A stretch of DNA of 64,000 nucleotides from contig NC_091119.1 of assembly GCF_040183065.1 (NCBI RefSeq), positions 194,285,543 to 194,349,542 on the forward strand, read 5' to 3'. Positions within the stretch are counted from its first letter, which is position 1. Each line of letters starts with the position of its first letter. The notes beneath the pieces were generated by a model. That model saw nothing but the letters and a program-made list of their open reading frames with translations, was not told where the DNA came from and ran no database searches. The position numbers and the translations under genes were made by a program. Origin of the DNA: Periplaneta americana. Taxonomy: Eukaryota; Arthropoda; Insecta; Blattodea; Blattidae. Below are positions 1 to 12,000 of the stretch, in pieces.

Positions 1-208
1 CCCGTGTTTTCCCTAATCGTTTGTGGATTTTCTCCTGACATATTCACGTCATCAGCATAGACAAGCAGCTGATGTAACCCGTTCAATTCCAAACCCTCTC
101 TGTTATCCTGGACTTTCCTAATGGTATATTCTAGAGAAAAGTTAAAAAGTAAAGGTGATAGTGCACCTCCTTGCTTTAGCCCACAGTGAATTGGAAACGC
201 ATCTGACA
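1..208 (-). mobile_element. RTE-like LINE family A, reverse-transcriptase fragment
   Basis: Antisense piece of the same LINE as 54797-56203. Read on the - strand it covers the motif-B region (HCGLKQ, then SPLLFNF) through the catalytic LVYADDVNM to QTIRENTG. It stops abruptly at 208 against unrelated intron DNA (5' truncation) and is cut by the window edge at 1. Confidence 0.85.
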
Positions 209-377
209 TTTTATTTTGGGTTTACAAAAAATATCTAAAGTTGACTTTTATTCATTCGTTATATTTATTTTTATTTTAATATCAGTGTTAAATGTTTAAT
301 TACTGCATTTTATTTATTTCACTTTTCTACTACTAATATACCTACATGGATAGGCTAATGGCGAGATGTTTTCGCAG
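209..377. other. Intron upstream of exon 1, no further feature
   Basis: AT-rich intron sequence between the LINE fragment and the exon 1 acceptor. Nothing recognisable beyond the splice site. Confidence 0.5.
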
Positions 378-487
378 TGCTGATCCTGAGTGTACGTGGT
401 GTTCTTGTACGCAAGTTCATGCTGGCTGCATATGCTCTTGGGATGACGCGTGGTGAATGGACTTTCTTGGACGTGGAGATATTTCAG
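378..487 (+). CDS. Receptor guanylate cyclase exon 1 of window (ligand-binding domain)
   Basis: The acceptor is TTCGCAG and the donor GTAATA. The exon enters with two bases of a split codon and exits in phase 0. It encodes a piece containing [14 protein letters not shown] and ending DVEIFQ, which aligns with the part of natriuretic peptide receptor ectodomains that reads MLAAHELGMTSGD. The preceding exons lie left of base 1. A 62-codon open frame runs on past the donor but loses all similarity there. Confidence 0.9.
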
Positions 488-2459
488 GTAATAACTAGCA
501 AACAATATGGAATAGATTTTGTAAAATGTGTTCTGTTCAGATTTTTAAATCTAATTTATATTTGAACTTACGATTTTGAATACGTGGGATGTAACTTTAA
601 TAGGGGCAACATTGCTGTAAAAGCGAAACGAGACGGAGTTAATTGTTGTCACTTCTACCACATGTTAGTCTATTTCTGCCCTCCTTCCCCCTAAAAGGAT
701 TCTTCCGTCCGATTCACAGCGCATGCGCTGTGGAGAGTTGAAGTTAGTCTCCTGTTAGTTACAGCTCTAAGCAGTTATGTTTCGCCATATTTACAAAGCA
801 GGAACAGCGATCTTGGCTGAAAATTCAATCTGCCCGAAGTCATACAGCACGACAATGTCATGACGGTCTTGTTGAGGCATGTGGTGAGACGGCGTTACCA
901 CACAGGACTGTGGCGAGGTGGGTTCGAACCTTCAACGAAGGACGTGACCGCGTGGAAAACATGGCTCGGCCGGGTCGTCCGGGTCATTAGACAACGATCG
1001 ACGACAGACACACTCTGTAGCTGATTTGTACAGTCGCTGGGGGTGGAAAGTGTTTTTCCATCCAACACATTCGTCCACACCTGTGGAGTAACGGTTAGCG
1101 CGTCTAGCCGCGAAACCAGGTGGCCCGGGTTCGATTTCCGGTCGGGGAAAGTTACCTTTGATGTTTTTTCCTAGGTTTTCCCTCAACTCAATATGAGCAA
1201 ATGCTAGGTAACTTTCAGTGCTGACCCCCGGACTCATTTCACCGGCATTATCACCTTCATCTCATTCAGACGCTAAATAACCTAAGATGTTGATAAAGCG
1301 TCGTAAAATAACCTACTAAAATAAAAACCCACCACATTCACCGAACTTAAGTCCCTGTGATTATGACTTAATCCCAAAGATGAAGGAACCACTTCGTGAC
1401 GTTCGATTCCGGACTGTTCCCGATATTCTGCAGGCAGTAGGGCGGTCCATCAGAAACATCAACAGTACAGGAGCTGCTACAGGGATACTACGACTTCCAC
1501 ATCGCTGGCAACGAGTTGTAGACAATGCTGGTTACTACATTGAAGGACTGTAGAAGTTTCACAGATGTATCACTTGTATATCCGTAATAAATAGTTGTCA
1601 TTATTAAAGTTACAACCTGTGTATATACTTCACAAATTATCTTACATTATTTAGTACTCTCGGACTTTATTACATTAATTAAATTTTGTCTAAGTTCCTT
1701 TTCCACTAAAATAGAGCATTCAATATTCTGAGAGGTGGTAATATTAATCAAAACAAGAAAAAAATCTAATGAACATGGGTTATAAAATTAATATCTTCCG
1801 AGATATAAGTGATATTAGGAATGAATTAATGAAATTTTAGAATTAAAATCACATTAAGCATCTCCTATGATATTGACGAACAAGTACTCATATTTCGGGA
1901 AGATATTCATTTTGGGACCAATGTTTATTAGACTTTTTTTCTCTTGTTTCGATGAATACCTGCCAAAATACTGAATGCTTTTTAACACCCTGTACAAAAT
2001 GTTATTTAATAGGGACCTTATTGGAGCGATCATGACTGGCAAGCTGGAGACTCCAACGACCAAACAGCTAAGAAGGCGTATGAAGCACTTCTGCGTGTGT
2101 CTTTGCTCACACCGACAAGCCCAAAGTTTCAAGAATTTGCTGTTAAAGTGCGACAGTTGGCACAAAGGGACTACAATTACACATTTTCTGAAGGAGAAGA
2201 GGTAAATAGGCCTACTTTATATTTTACTTTTGTTTTAATTGTGGAAATATCTCAACTGAATAATAAATAATAATGTAAATCTTTACTCTGCCGTGTCACG
2301 GATATAAAATGTGAAGATAAAGATAATATTTCGCAATTTTATTGTACTTTCGCTAAATTATCTTCTTAAGCCTGACCTCCGTTCATTTACTATTTTTATT
2401 TTGTTGTTGATGTTGTTGTTGTTCCATGCAACTCTCTGGTCCTCTGCTTTAAAACACTA

Positions 2460-2527
<68 letters not shown>

Positions 2528-2969
2528 TAGTTACGTAATAATAACTATATCACTTTTAAAGTTGCTAACCGCTTGGAGCATTGTATCGCGAGAAATGCAA
2601 AAATTACCTCAAGCTTCGTGACTGTATGTACTACAGCAGCCGTGGCGAAAATATGACTCGCGAGCACATTGTGGCTCGCAATGATAGCTCTGCATTTCTC
2701 TTGCTTCCTACCTCCCCCAACTCCCACCCTCTCACTCACTGGAGTCAAATTCCTTTCCATTTGTATTTGTCTCTGACCTGCGAGTGGCGTATCGTCGCAA
2801 TGTCTCTCTTGGAACCATGTACCTCTACAAAAACGAAAGTTTCAAGTAGGATGGGAGGACGCATTTTTTTTTTGCTGCCAATGTGATGAGAATATTAATT
2901 GTTCACAAGTATTACGAGGAAAACGGTTGTATAACATAAAACGGCATATTAAAAGATTAAGTGTTGTTG

Positions 2970-3027
<58 letters not shown>

Positions 3028-6000
3028 CTCTGTACGTCGATCCTTTTTCAGCAGATGTACGAATAATGCGGTTAGACCTTCACAGATTTACAATGTGATG
3101 TTAAATGAAAGATAGATGTAAGGACTTGACAAATGTTGAATTTTCAAATGTTTGCCAAAAATAAATATCCGAAGCTTCGTTCTTTCGCTTGCTCTGTTGA
3201 AGCCATGTTCGCTACAACTTACGTTTGTGAAAAATTATTTTCAACAATGAAAATAGTAAAAACCAAATTTAGATCACGACTGACAGACAAATACCTTCGT
3301 GATCAACTACGACTGGCAGTAAGTGACGTAATTCCTGATTTTGAAACTCTGTCGCAAAGACATTCTGAAGATAGTTAATTTTAGGTTGTGATAATGTGTC
3401 CTATGTTTTCTTGTTCATTTCTTTCTTCGTTACACGTACTAAATATTAGTTTGTAACCTTATACTGTATGAAATTATATTTAAGTGCTTGACGTAAGGAA
3501 AATGAAAATCCGTTAATAAGTCAGACAGTTGCTTCACTTCCCCTTCGGGTGTCCGCCTCTCTCCATAGGTGCTATGCACGTTGCAGATTACACAGTGGCT
3601 CGGAGCACGATCACATTTTCGTCACGGCTGTACTACAGTAAACTGTGATGTCACTGTGACTGTGTTCAGAAAAATGTCTGTTTCATCGTATAGTCTCCTA
3701 GAACATATGGAGATATTAAATTCTAATACAGTGTATACAGTGGAATACCCTAAAGTTTGATGCTGATCTTCATTGTCTGCTTCATTTCATTAAATATGTT
3801 TTTTTTTTGTAGGTGAACTTTTTCGTTGGGGCTTTTTATGATGGTGTTATTTTACTTGGTATGGCTTTGAATGAAACTCTCTCAGAAGGGGATGACATAC
3901 GCAATGGAACTGCTATCACGCGACGTATGTGGAATCGCAACTTTCACGGTAAGATAATGTTTTTAACAATTATATTATATGCCTTGGTGTATTTAGTTAT
4001 CTATAAAATATAATGATGTACACTTCCGAAAGCAAAAAAGAAAAGAATAAAAATAAAAATAAAAATAAATAAATAAAAATAAAAAAAAGACAGGTGCCGC
4101 ATAGTGTCCCTATAATTACGTGAAATGTTTATGCTGGGATTGGACATTATTGTGATATTTCGATTTTTAAGAATTGGTTCTTATTTATAAGAATTGTGAA
4201 TATGATGAAGAGTGAAATAAATTTAATAGAATTTATTTATGCTCTTGAATAAATGCTGATTGTATTGAGAAAGAACGGTAGAATGCAACGCAGAGTTTGA
4301 TGGTGACTATTAAAGTATATAATATATAATATAATACTTGTACATTTGACATAAATGTAAGATAGAACGACATCTAAATACTGGGTGTTCATTTCAAAGT
4401 GTGTCATGACGTCACTGTTGTTGGGTCACCGATTTAAAGCGAGTTTCATTTTATATGTTAGAGAAGTTGCCTATTATTTAAGGCGTTCTTCAATCTGAAC
4501 TTGAGAACGTGTACGGTATAACTTGAACGTCGTAGCAACAGATGGCGGTCTGTACGGTCTGTGTGCTACCATAACCTCTTTCGAACTGTGTTTTGCGCCG
4601 GCAAGTCGTACGCAGGGTATTTGTTATCATCGGTTGCGTACGGTAACATTCCACAACACAAATCAAATGCTCCGTGTCCATGTTGACCGTCGAAGTTAAT
4701 GTCAACAAATACGTAAGTAATCGTCTTAACCCTCTCCCCATATTCCGACAGTACGTATTTCCAAACAGTTCACATTCCTGCCACTACCGGCGTTACCGTA
4801 CGTATCGGCACGTAATCTTCAGAATGAACGCCGTACTTGCTAGCCAACTTCTCTGCCTCTTAGATTATACACCTGAGCTGCGGAAGTGTAGGAAGATTGA
4901 ATTCTCTAGGCTCATCAGCTAGCCACATGACGGCATACAGCGAGCCAAGACACATTTTGAACTGAACACCCAGTATAATTTTTTGTATAAAATATTATCT
5001 AGTAATGAAAAAAAAAAATACTTCTAAAAATATCTATCTATACTAAATAAATTTTACAAGAAAAATAGTTCATCCAAAGGGCTGGACTCGGGAAGTGTAC
5101 CCAAAACGCTCATTCCGCGTTGAATTGCAATACTTAAACGTTGACGCAAATAAGTAGTGCAACGACGATCACCGGTAATGGAGATCAAAATTTTGCCGAT
5201 TTGATATACCAAAACTTTAGCGTCATGACTCCAAGGATCGAAGGTCTCCACAGCAAAGGGGATAAAGATATAATTGTCTAAAAGATGAGCATACTTATTG
5301 ACTTTTTTTTGTCACGGCTAATTCAGCAGCAGATGCTGCGCGTCTGGAGGAATTCGGCAAGTGAGATGGAGCTAGAGTGTCAACGCAAGTGGAGTCCCAA
5401 ATTAAAGATTTTCCTCTAGACCATGGAATTAAGGTGAGACCATCGCGCCGTTTACCATCCACGCGACTAATACCTGGTGGTTCCAAAAGAGACGGGATGC
5501 CACAAGAAGTCAGAGACCTTTTAATGATATCATTGAGTGATGTATGTAATGCGACCCTTGCTCCTCGCACAGCTGAGTGCATGATGGCCGTAAATATCAG
5601 CAATTCCTCCGCAAATACATTGGTGTGGCTGGCAGAGTTTACAACCAAGACGTAAAGCTATTGCGATTTTAAAGGATGTTCTATCTATTAGAGTGCCGAT
5701 GTGAGGAGAAGGTAATGCGTGTACAAGCTCCAGACTCACTCTCTTGAAGAGCTAGGAGACGTGCAATGTCTTGTTCGGATTTGAAAGAAGAAAGGAGTTT
5801 ATCTAAAATTTTTTGGGAGCAGATAACGTCCCACTGTTTTTGAAATTCAGGATGGGCAGGAGGATGAGTGGTTTGTGAGGAAGTATACCAACTAGTCAGA
5901 GCATCACGCACATGACAGATTTCAGCTGCATCACTGTATAAAGGAAAGAGCGATTTGATGCAACGGAAAACTCCAAAGGCAGAAGAAAGAAAAGCAGGTA

Positions 6001-9000
6001 TACTTGGCTCGGAAACATGACGGCCTCTCTTCTTGGAATTGGTAATCTCTCATAAACCCCCATCCTCTACTCAACCCCTAGCCGCGTGGCAGAAATACAA
6101 TAGAGCCCAGCATTGCCAAATCTAGTAGTCATTGCCTCTACCTGTTGGGTTTCACCCATTCTCAGTGTCTTTGTCGACGTGTTGTTTTATACCGTTGTGC
6201 GCCTCAATATGTCTAATTTATTCCGGCCATGATTAATGATTGTTGGAGCAGATGATCCGCAGCCAGGCCTCCTGATACACCTGAAGATCCAGGACCATCA
6301 CGACAAAAACAACAAATAACACCGCCGAAGAAAACAGAATATCTTATTTGCAGAGGAGCGTAGCTAAGAAAACAAAGTGTTAAAATTGTGTCTAACGTTA
6401 GAAATTCTATCCATAAAGTAATCGAAAGTTCAGGCTGTTTAATAAGTATAAATCTTAATCACTTAACATCGGACGCAACCAGCGGAGTTGAATATATGGG
6501 CATAGAAATTAAGAATTACGGTTCACCAAGTAAAGAGAAAATAAACAAATTAAAACAGAATTCGGTAAGAAGACGATTTTATACGTGATTTACTTCGCCG
6601 AACAGTATGTGAACATTACGCGAAAGAGATATCGCCAACAGTAACACCGTCCTTAGCAACCTAAATAATGACATTATTCACAGCAGTGCTTAAAAGTTTT
6701 CTGACTTACAGCAGTGAATTAAATGTTTTTAAATCACTCTACATGACAACCAACATATTAGCAATAGTAAAATGAATATATATGAACTTCTTCGCCAACA
6801 ACACAGTACAAAGAAAAGCCCTACAATTTAAAATTAAATTTACATACCAGTAATGAATAAAATATTGTATAGCATACTAGAGTAAACAGATTTTATGCGT
6901 TCGTGGAAATTATCACCCAAGGCGAAGCTGATAAAATCTAACTTTACTCTTTTGTACTATAAATTCTATAACTATTCAATGATCACAGTTTCAGAAAATT
7001 TTACCAGCGCAACATTCTTAATTAAGTATAAAATTCTGGAACTTCAATAACATGAGAATTTAAGACTTATTATAGAAGTCTGCATTTTTTTGTTTATTTA
7101 GGCAAAACATGTTAGTGAAAATACAAATATAAAGTGTTTTTAAAATCAGTTTGCTCATTTTTATACCAATTTTGTTTTAGTAATTATAAATTAAGGTATA
7201 TTAAGGTATATTTACAAGGTATATTTCTGAAAATCGCGGTTTCACGGAACACAGTTTGAAAAACGTCAGCAAATCACAATGACTTCAAGAATTGGCAACT
7301 CGGGTAAGGGTTTATCCCTTGCGCGTGCCTGCAGTTAACTGGTGAAGGGGATGAGGGAAGGTCGTCATGTTTTCGTGCGAAGTATATACAAACGTCAGAA
7401 AGTTTCCGAATGTCCACAACACCGAATTTAATTGAGAGAGAGGCTTGAGTCCAACTAGTATCGGTAAAACATATATTATTTATTTATTGCATTATTAATA
7501 AACATTTTTCTCTCGTTGAATATATACCATACATCTGTAGAATATTTACAATGGAATTGTGTTTCATCGGAATTAGTTAGTATGAGTGTAAGATAAGAGA
7601 AATAAAAAGTATAATTCATGCAAAAAAAGTAAATCTTTCCCTCTCAGAAACACAATAATACCTATAAAAGTATGATCCGTTGCTACGTGACGTTAGAATA
7701 CTGTGACGTAACTTATTGCAGTTGCTAAGCAACGTCAGATGAAATTTTCTTAACATTGTATTCATTTAACACTCGAGGATAAACGTTTCACGCTGACCAG
7801 TTGCTAAGCAAGTGACGTCAGGAAAGTGTGATGTAACTCACTCCCCTTGTTAAGCAACTCATGTCAGATGCTGAAATTTAAGTAAACATATTTTTATTCA
7901 TTTTGACTCTCGAGCATAAACGCCTCACGTTTAAATGACCGATGCCTATAAGTTCAAACACTCGCCAAACGGTCATTATAAATGTGTTATTTCATTTTCT
8001 GTTCTAAGCTATGTTTCCACTTCTTCTGAAAAGTATTTAACATTCTAAGAGTGTTTAAACTGTTTCCCCAATCTAAGTGTTGTGCTCATTTTCTCTGGCG
8101 AAACTTCAATATTCTAAAAGTGTTTAAACTTTCTTTTTCATCCTCAGTGCTGTGTCCATTTCTTCTGGCAAGACTTCAACATTTTAAAAGTGTTTGTATT
8201 TCCTTTTTCATTCTAAGTGTTGCGTCCCATTCTTCTGGCAAGACTTCAACATTCTAGAAGTGTTTGTATTTCCTTTTTCATTCTAAGTGTTGCGTCCCAT
8301 TCTTCTGGCAAGACTTCAACATTTTAAAAGTGTTTGTATTTCCTTTTTCATTCTAAGTATTGCGTCCCATTCTTCTGGCAAGACTTCAACATTTTAAAAG
8401 TGTTTGTATTTCCTTTTTCATTCTAAGTGTTGCGTCCCATTCTTCTGGCAAGACTTCAACATTTTAAAAGTGTTTGTATTTCCTTTTTCATTCTAAGTGT
8501 TGCGTCCCATTCTTCTGGCAAGACTTCAACATTTTAAAAGTGTTTGTATTTCCTTTTTCATTCTAAGTATTGCGTCCCATTCTTCTGGCAAGACTTCAAC
8601 ATTTTAAAAGTGTTTGTATTTCCTTTTTCATTCTAAGTGTTGCGTCCCATTCTTCTGGCAAGACTTCAACATTTTAAAAGTGTTTGTATTTCCTTTTTCA
8701 TTCTAAGTGTTGCGTCCCATTCTTCTGGCAAGACTTCAACATTTTAAAAGTGTTTGTATTTCCTTTTTCATTCTAAGTGTTGCGTCCCATTCTTCTGGCA
8801 AGACTTCAACATTTTAAAAGTGTTTGTATTTCCTTTTTCATTCTAAGTGTTGCGTCCCATTCTTCTGGCAAGACTTCAACATTTTAAAAGTGTTTGTATT
8901 TCCTTTTTCATTCTAAGTGTTGCGTCCCATTCTTCTGGCAAGACTTCAACATTTTAAAAGTGTTTGTATTTCCTTTTTCATTCTAAGTGTTGCGTCCCAT

Positions 9001-12000
9001 TCTTCTGGCAAGACTTCAACATTTTAAAAGTGTTTGTATTTCCTTTTTCATTCTAAGTATTGCGTCCCATTCTTCTGGCAAGACTTCAACATTTTAAAAG
9101 TGTTTGTATTTCCTTTTTCATTCTAAGTGTTGCGTCCCATTCTTCTGGCAAGACTTCAACATTTTAAAAGTGTTTGTATTTCCTTTTTCATTCTAAGTGT
9201 TGCGTCCCATTCTTCTGGCAAGACTTCAACATTTTAAAAGTGTTTGTATTTCCTTTTTCATTCTAAGTGTTGCGTCCCATTCTTCTGGCAAGACTTCAAC
9301 ATTTTAAAAGTGTTTGTATTTCCTTTTTCATTCTAAGTGTTGCGTCCCATTCTTCTGGCAAGACTTCAACATTTTAAAAGTGTTTGTATTTCCTTTTTCA
9401 TTCTAAGTGTTGCGTCCCATTCTTCTGGCAAGACTTCAACATTTTAAAAGTGTTTGTATTTCCTTTTTCATTCTAAGTGTTGCGTCCCATTCTTCTGGCA
9501 AGACTTCAACATTTTAAAAGTGTTTGTATTTCCTTTTTCATTCTAAGTGTTGCGTCCCATTCTTCTGGCAAGACTTCAACATTCTAGAAGTGTTTGTATT
9601 TCCTTTTTCATTCTATGTGTTGCGTCCCATTCTTCTGGCAAGACTTCAACATTCTAGAAGTGTTTGTATTTCCTTTTTCATTCTAAGTGTTGCGTCCCAT
9701 TCTTCTGGCAAGACTTCAACATTTTAAAAGTGTTTGTATTTCCTTTTTCATTCTATGTGTTGCGTCCCATTCTTCTGGCAAGACTTCAACATTCTAGAAG
9801 TGTTTGTATTTCCTTTTTCATTCTAAGTGTTGCGTCCCATTCTTCTGGCAAGACTTCAACATTCTAGAAGTGTTTGTATTTCCTTTTTCATTCTAAGTGT
9901 TGCGTCCTATTCTTCTGGCAAGACTTCAACATTTTAAAAGTGTTTGTATTTCCTTTTTCATTCTAAGTATTGCGTCCCATTCTTCTGGCAAGACTTCAAC
10001 ATTTTAAAAGTGTTTGTATTTCCTTTTTCATTCTAAGTGTTGCGTCCCATTCTTCTGGCAAGACTTCAACACTTTAAAAGTGTTTGTATTTCCTTTTTCA
10101 TTCTAAGTGTTGCGTCCCATTCTTCTGGCAAGACTTCAACATTTTAAAAGTGTTTGTATTTCCTTTTTCATTCTAAGTATTGCGTCCCATTCTTCTGGCA
10201 AGACTTCATCATTTTAAAAGTGTTTGTATTTCCTTTTTCATTCTAAGTGTTGCGTCCCATTCTTCTGGCAAGACTTCAATATTCTAAAAGTGTTTGTATA
10301 TCCCTTTTCATTCTAAGTGTTGCGCCTATTTCTTCTCGAAAGACTTCAATATTCTAAAAGTGTTTCAATTTTCTTTTTCATTCTAAGTGCTGTGTCCCAT
10401 TCTTCTGGCAGGACTTCAACATTCTAAATTTTCTTTCGTTCTAAGTGTTGAATCCATTTCCTCTAGAAAAACTTCAACATTCTAAAAGTGTTTAAACTTT
10501 ATTTTTCTTTTCAGGTGTTGTGCTCATTTCTTCTGGCAAGACATCAATATTACAAAAGTGTTTAAGAAGGTTTTGTATAACTTGATTGTGAGTTCTTGTG
10601 ACTAACAGGAATAACAGGGCATGTCAGAATTGACGACAACGGTGACCGGGACGCAGATTACTCCGTGTTGGACTTGGACCCTATCACGGGCAGATTTGAG
10701 GTGGTAGCACATTACTATGGATTGTCCCGCAACTATACACCCGTTAAGGACAAGACTATCCACTGGCCTGGAAGCATGGAAGGACCACCTCCTGATGTGC
10801 CACCCTGTGGATTCATGGGAAACGATCCAGCGTGCCACAGCAATGGTATTCTTAGTCAAATATATTTCTGAGCTTTTTCAATTCTTTTACTGCCTTCTAT
10901 ATGGAAGCTAAGCAGGCAGATACTCCATATCGAATAGCTATCTCCACTTTGTTGTCTTACCTAAAGCGATAACATGAAATTAGCGGAAAAACGCTGAATC
11001 ATATTCTAAATTATGTTCTTTAAATTGTTTTCCCAGTCCACACCTGTGGAGTAACGGTCAGCGCGTCTGGCCGCGAAACTAGGTGGCCCGGGTTCGAATC
11101 CCGGTCGGGGCAAGTTGCCTGGTTGAGGTTTTTTCCGGGGTTTTCCCTCAACCCAATACGAGCAAATGCTGGGTAACTTTCGGTGCTGGACCCCGGACTC
11201 ATTTCACCGGCATTATCACCTTCATATCATTCAGACGCTAAATAACCCAGATGTTGATACAGCGTCGTAAAATAACCCAATAAAATTTAAAAAAAAATTG
11301 TTTTCCCAATTAACTGCAATAAATATTTAATGACTTAGAAATATGTTCCAGTTTGTTTCATAACGTTTTGAAATCATTTTTCCATTTGTTATTAAGATAT
11401 TTAAAAACAATTTAAACAATAAATAATTTATGAAAATCTTACACATACGTAATATTCTAGAGTTGAATAGACAAATGACTATGTTAAAACCGAACATCAT
11501 TTTAATATTATACTGTACAATGAGGTGAAACTCTAACGAAAAGACAACATAAAATACAAAACTGATATTTTACTTGGTTTACCTTGTAAAAATACCTTTC
11601 TTAATACGAAAGGCGAGAACATTACTGTATTTCTCAAATATGTTTAAATTAATAACGGAAGTATTTTTAAATATTGCTCGTTATTTCTATCGAGATAAAT
11701 AAAAAATAAAGTAGTTTGTATATTATCGTAATGTGTATGACAAGAATTGTGCAGAACGGAAGGAAAATTACTACATTCAGGTATGAATTCTTCAACTCAG
11801 AGGAACCAAAAGTCTTAACATGTTTTTCCTTCGTGGACGTTTTTCTTTAAATATCTTTAAGACGCAATTTGGAAGGAAGGCCTCTTTTGTTTTCAATTCT
11901 CTACCCTCTGAATTCCATAGTCCGAAACAGAAAGTAACTTAACAAAACGCGATGGACTATTGTGAAGTTCTTTAAAATGTAATTACGCAGTGTTTTGCAC

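Larger units (their letters stand above)
2637..3630 (+). mobile_element. Internally deleted hAT transposon with perfect 8-bp target duplication
   Basis: TIRs start CAGCCGTGGCGAAAATATGA on the left and CAGCCGTGACGAAAATGTGA (complement) on the right. Both sides carry the 8-bp duplication TACTACAG (2629-2636 and 3631-3638), the length typical of hAT. Inside is a + strand transposase remnant at ~3133-3378 and a (ATT)n tract. At 994 bp most of the transposase is gone. Confidence 0.88.

Noticed and set aside
9524..9867. 67-codon frames across the 70-bp array
   Set aside because: Their identical sequence is only the tandem repeat read every three units; no codon bias or similarity.
7990..10563. CRISPR-like array
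   Set aside because: The units are contiguous 70-bp copies without unique spacers, in an intron of a eukaryotic gene.
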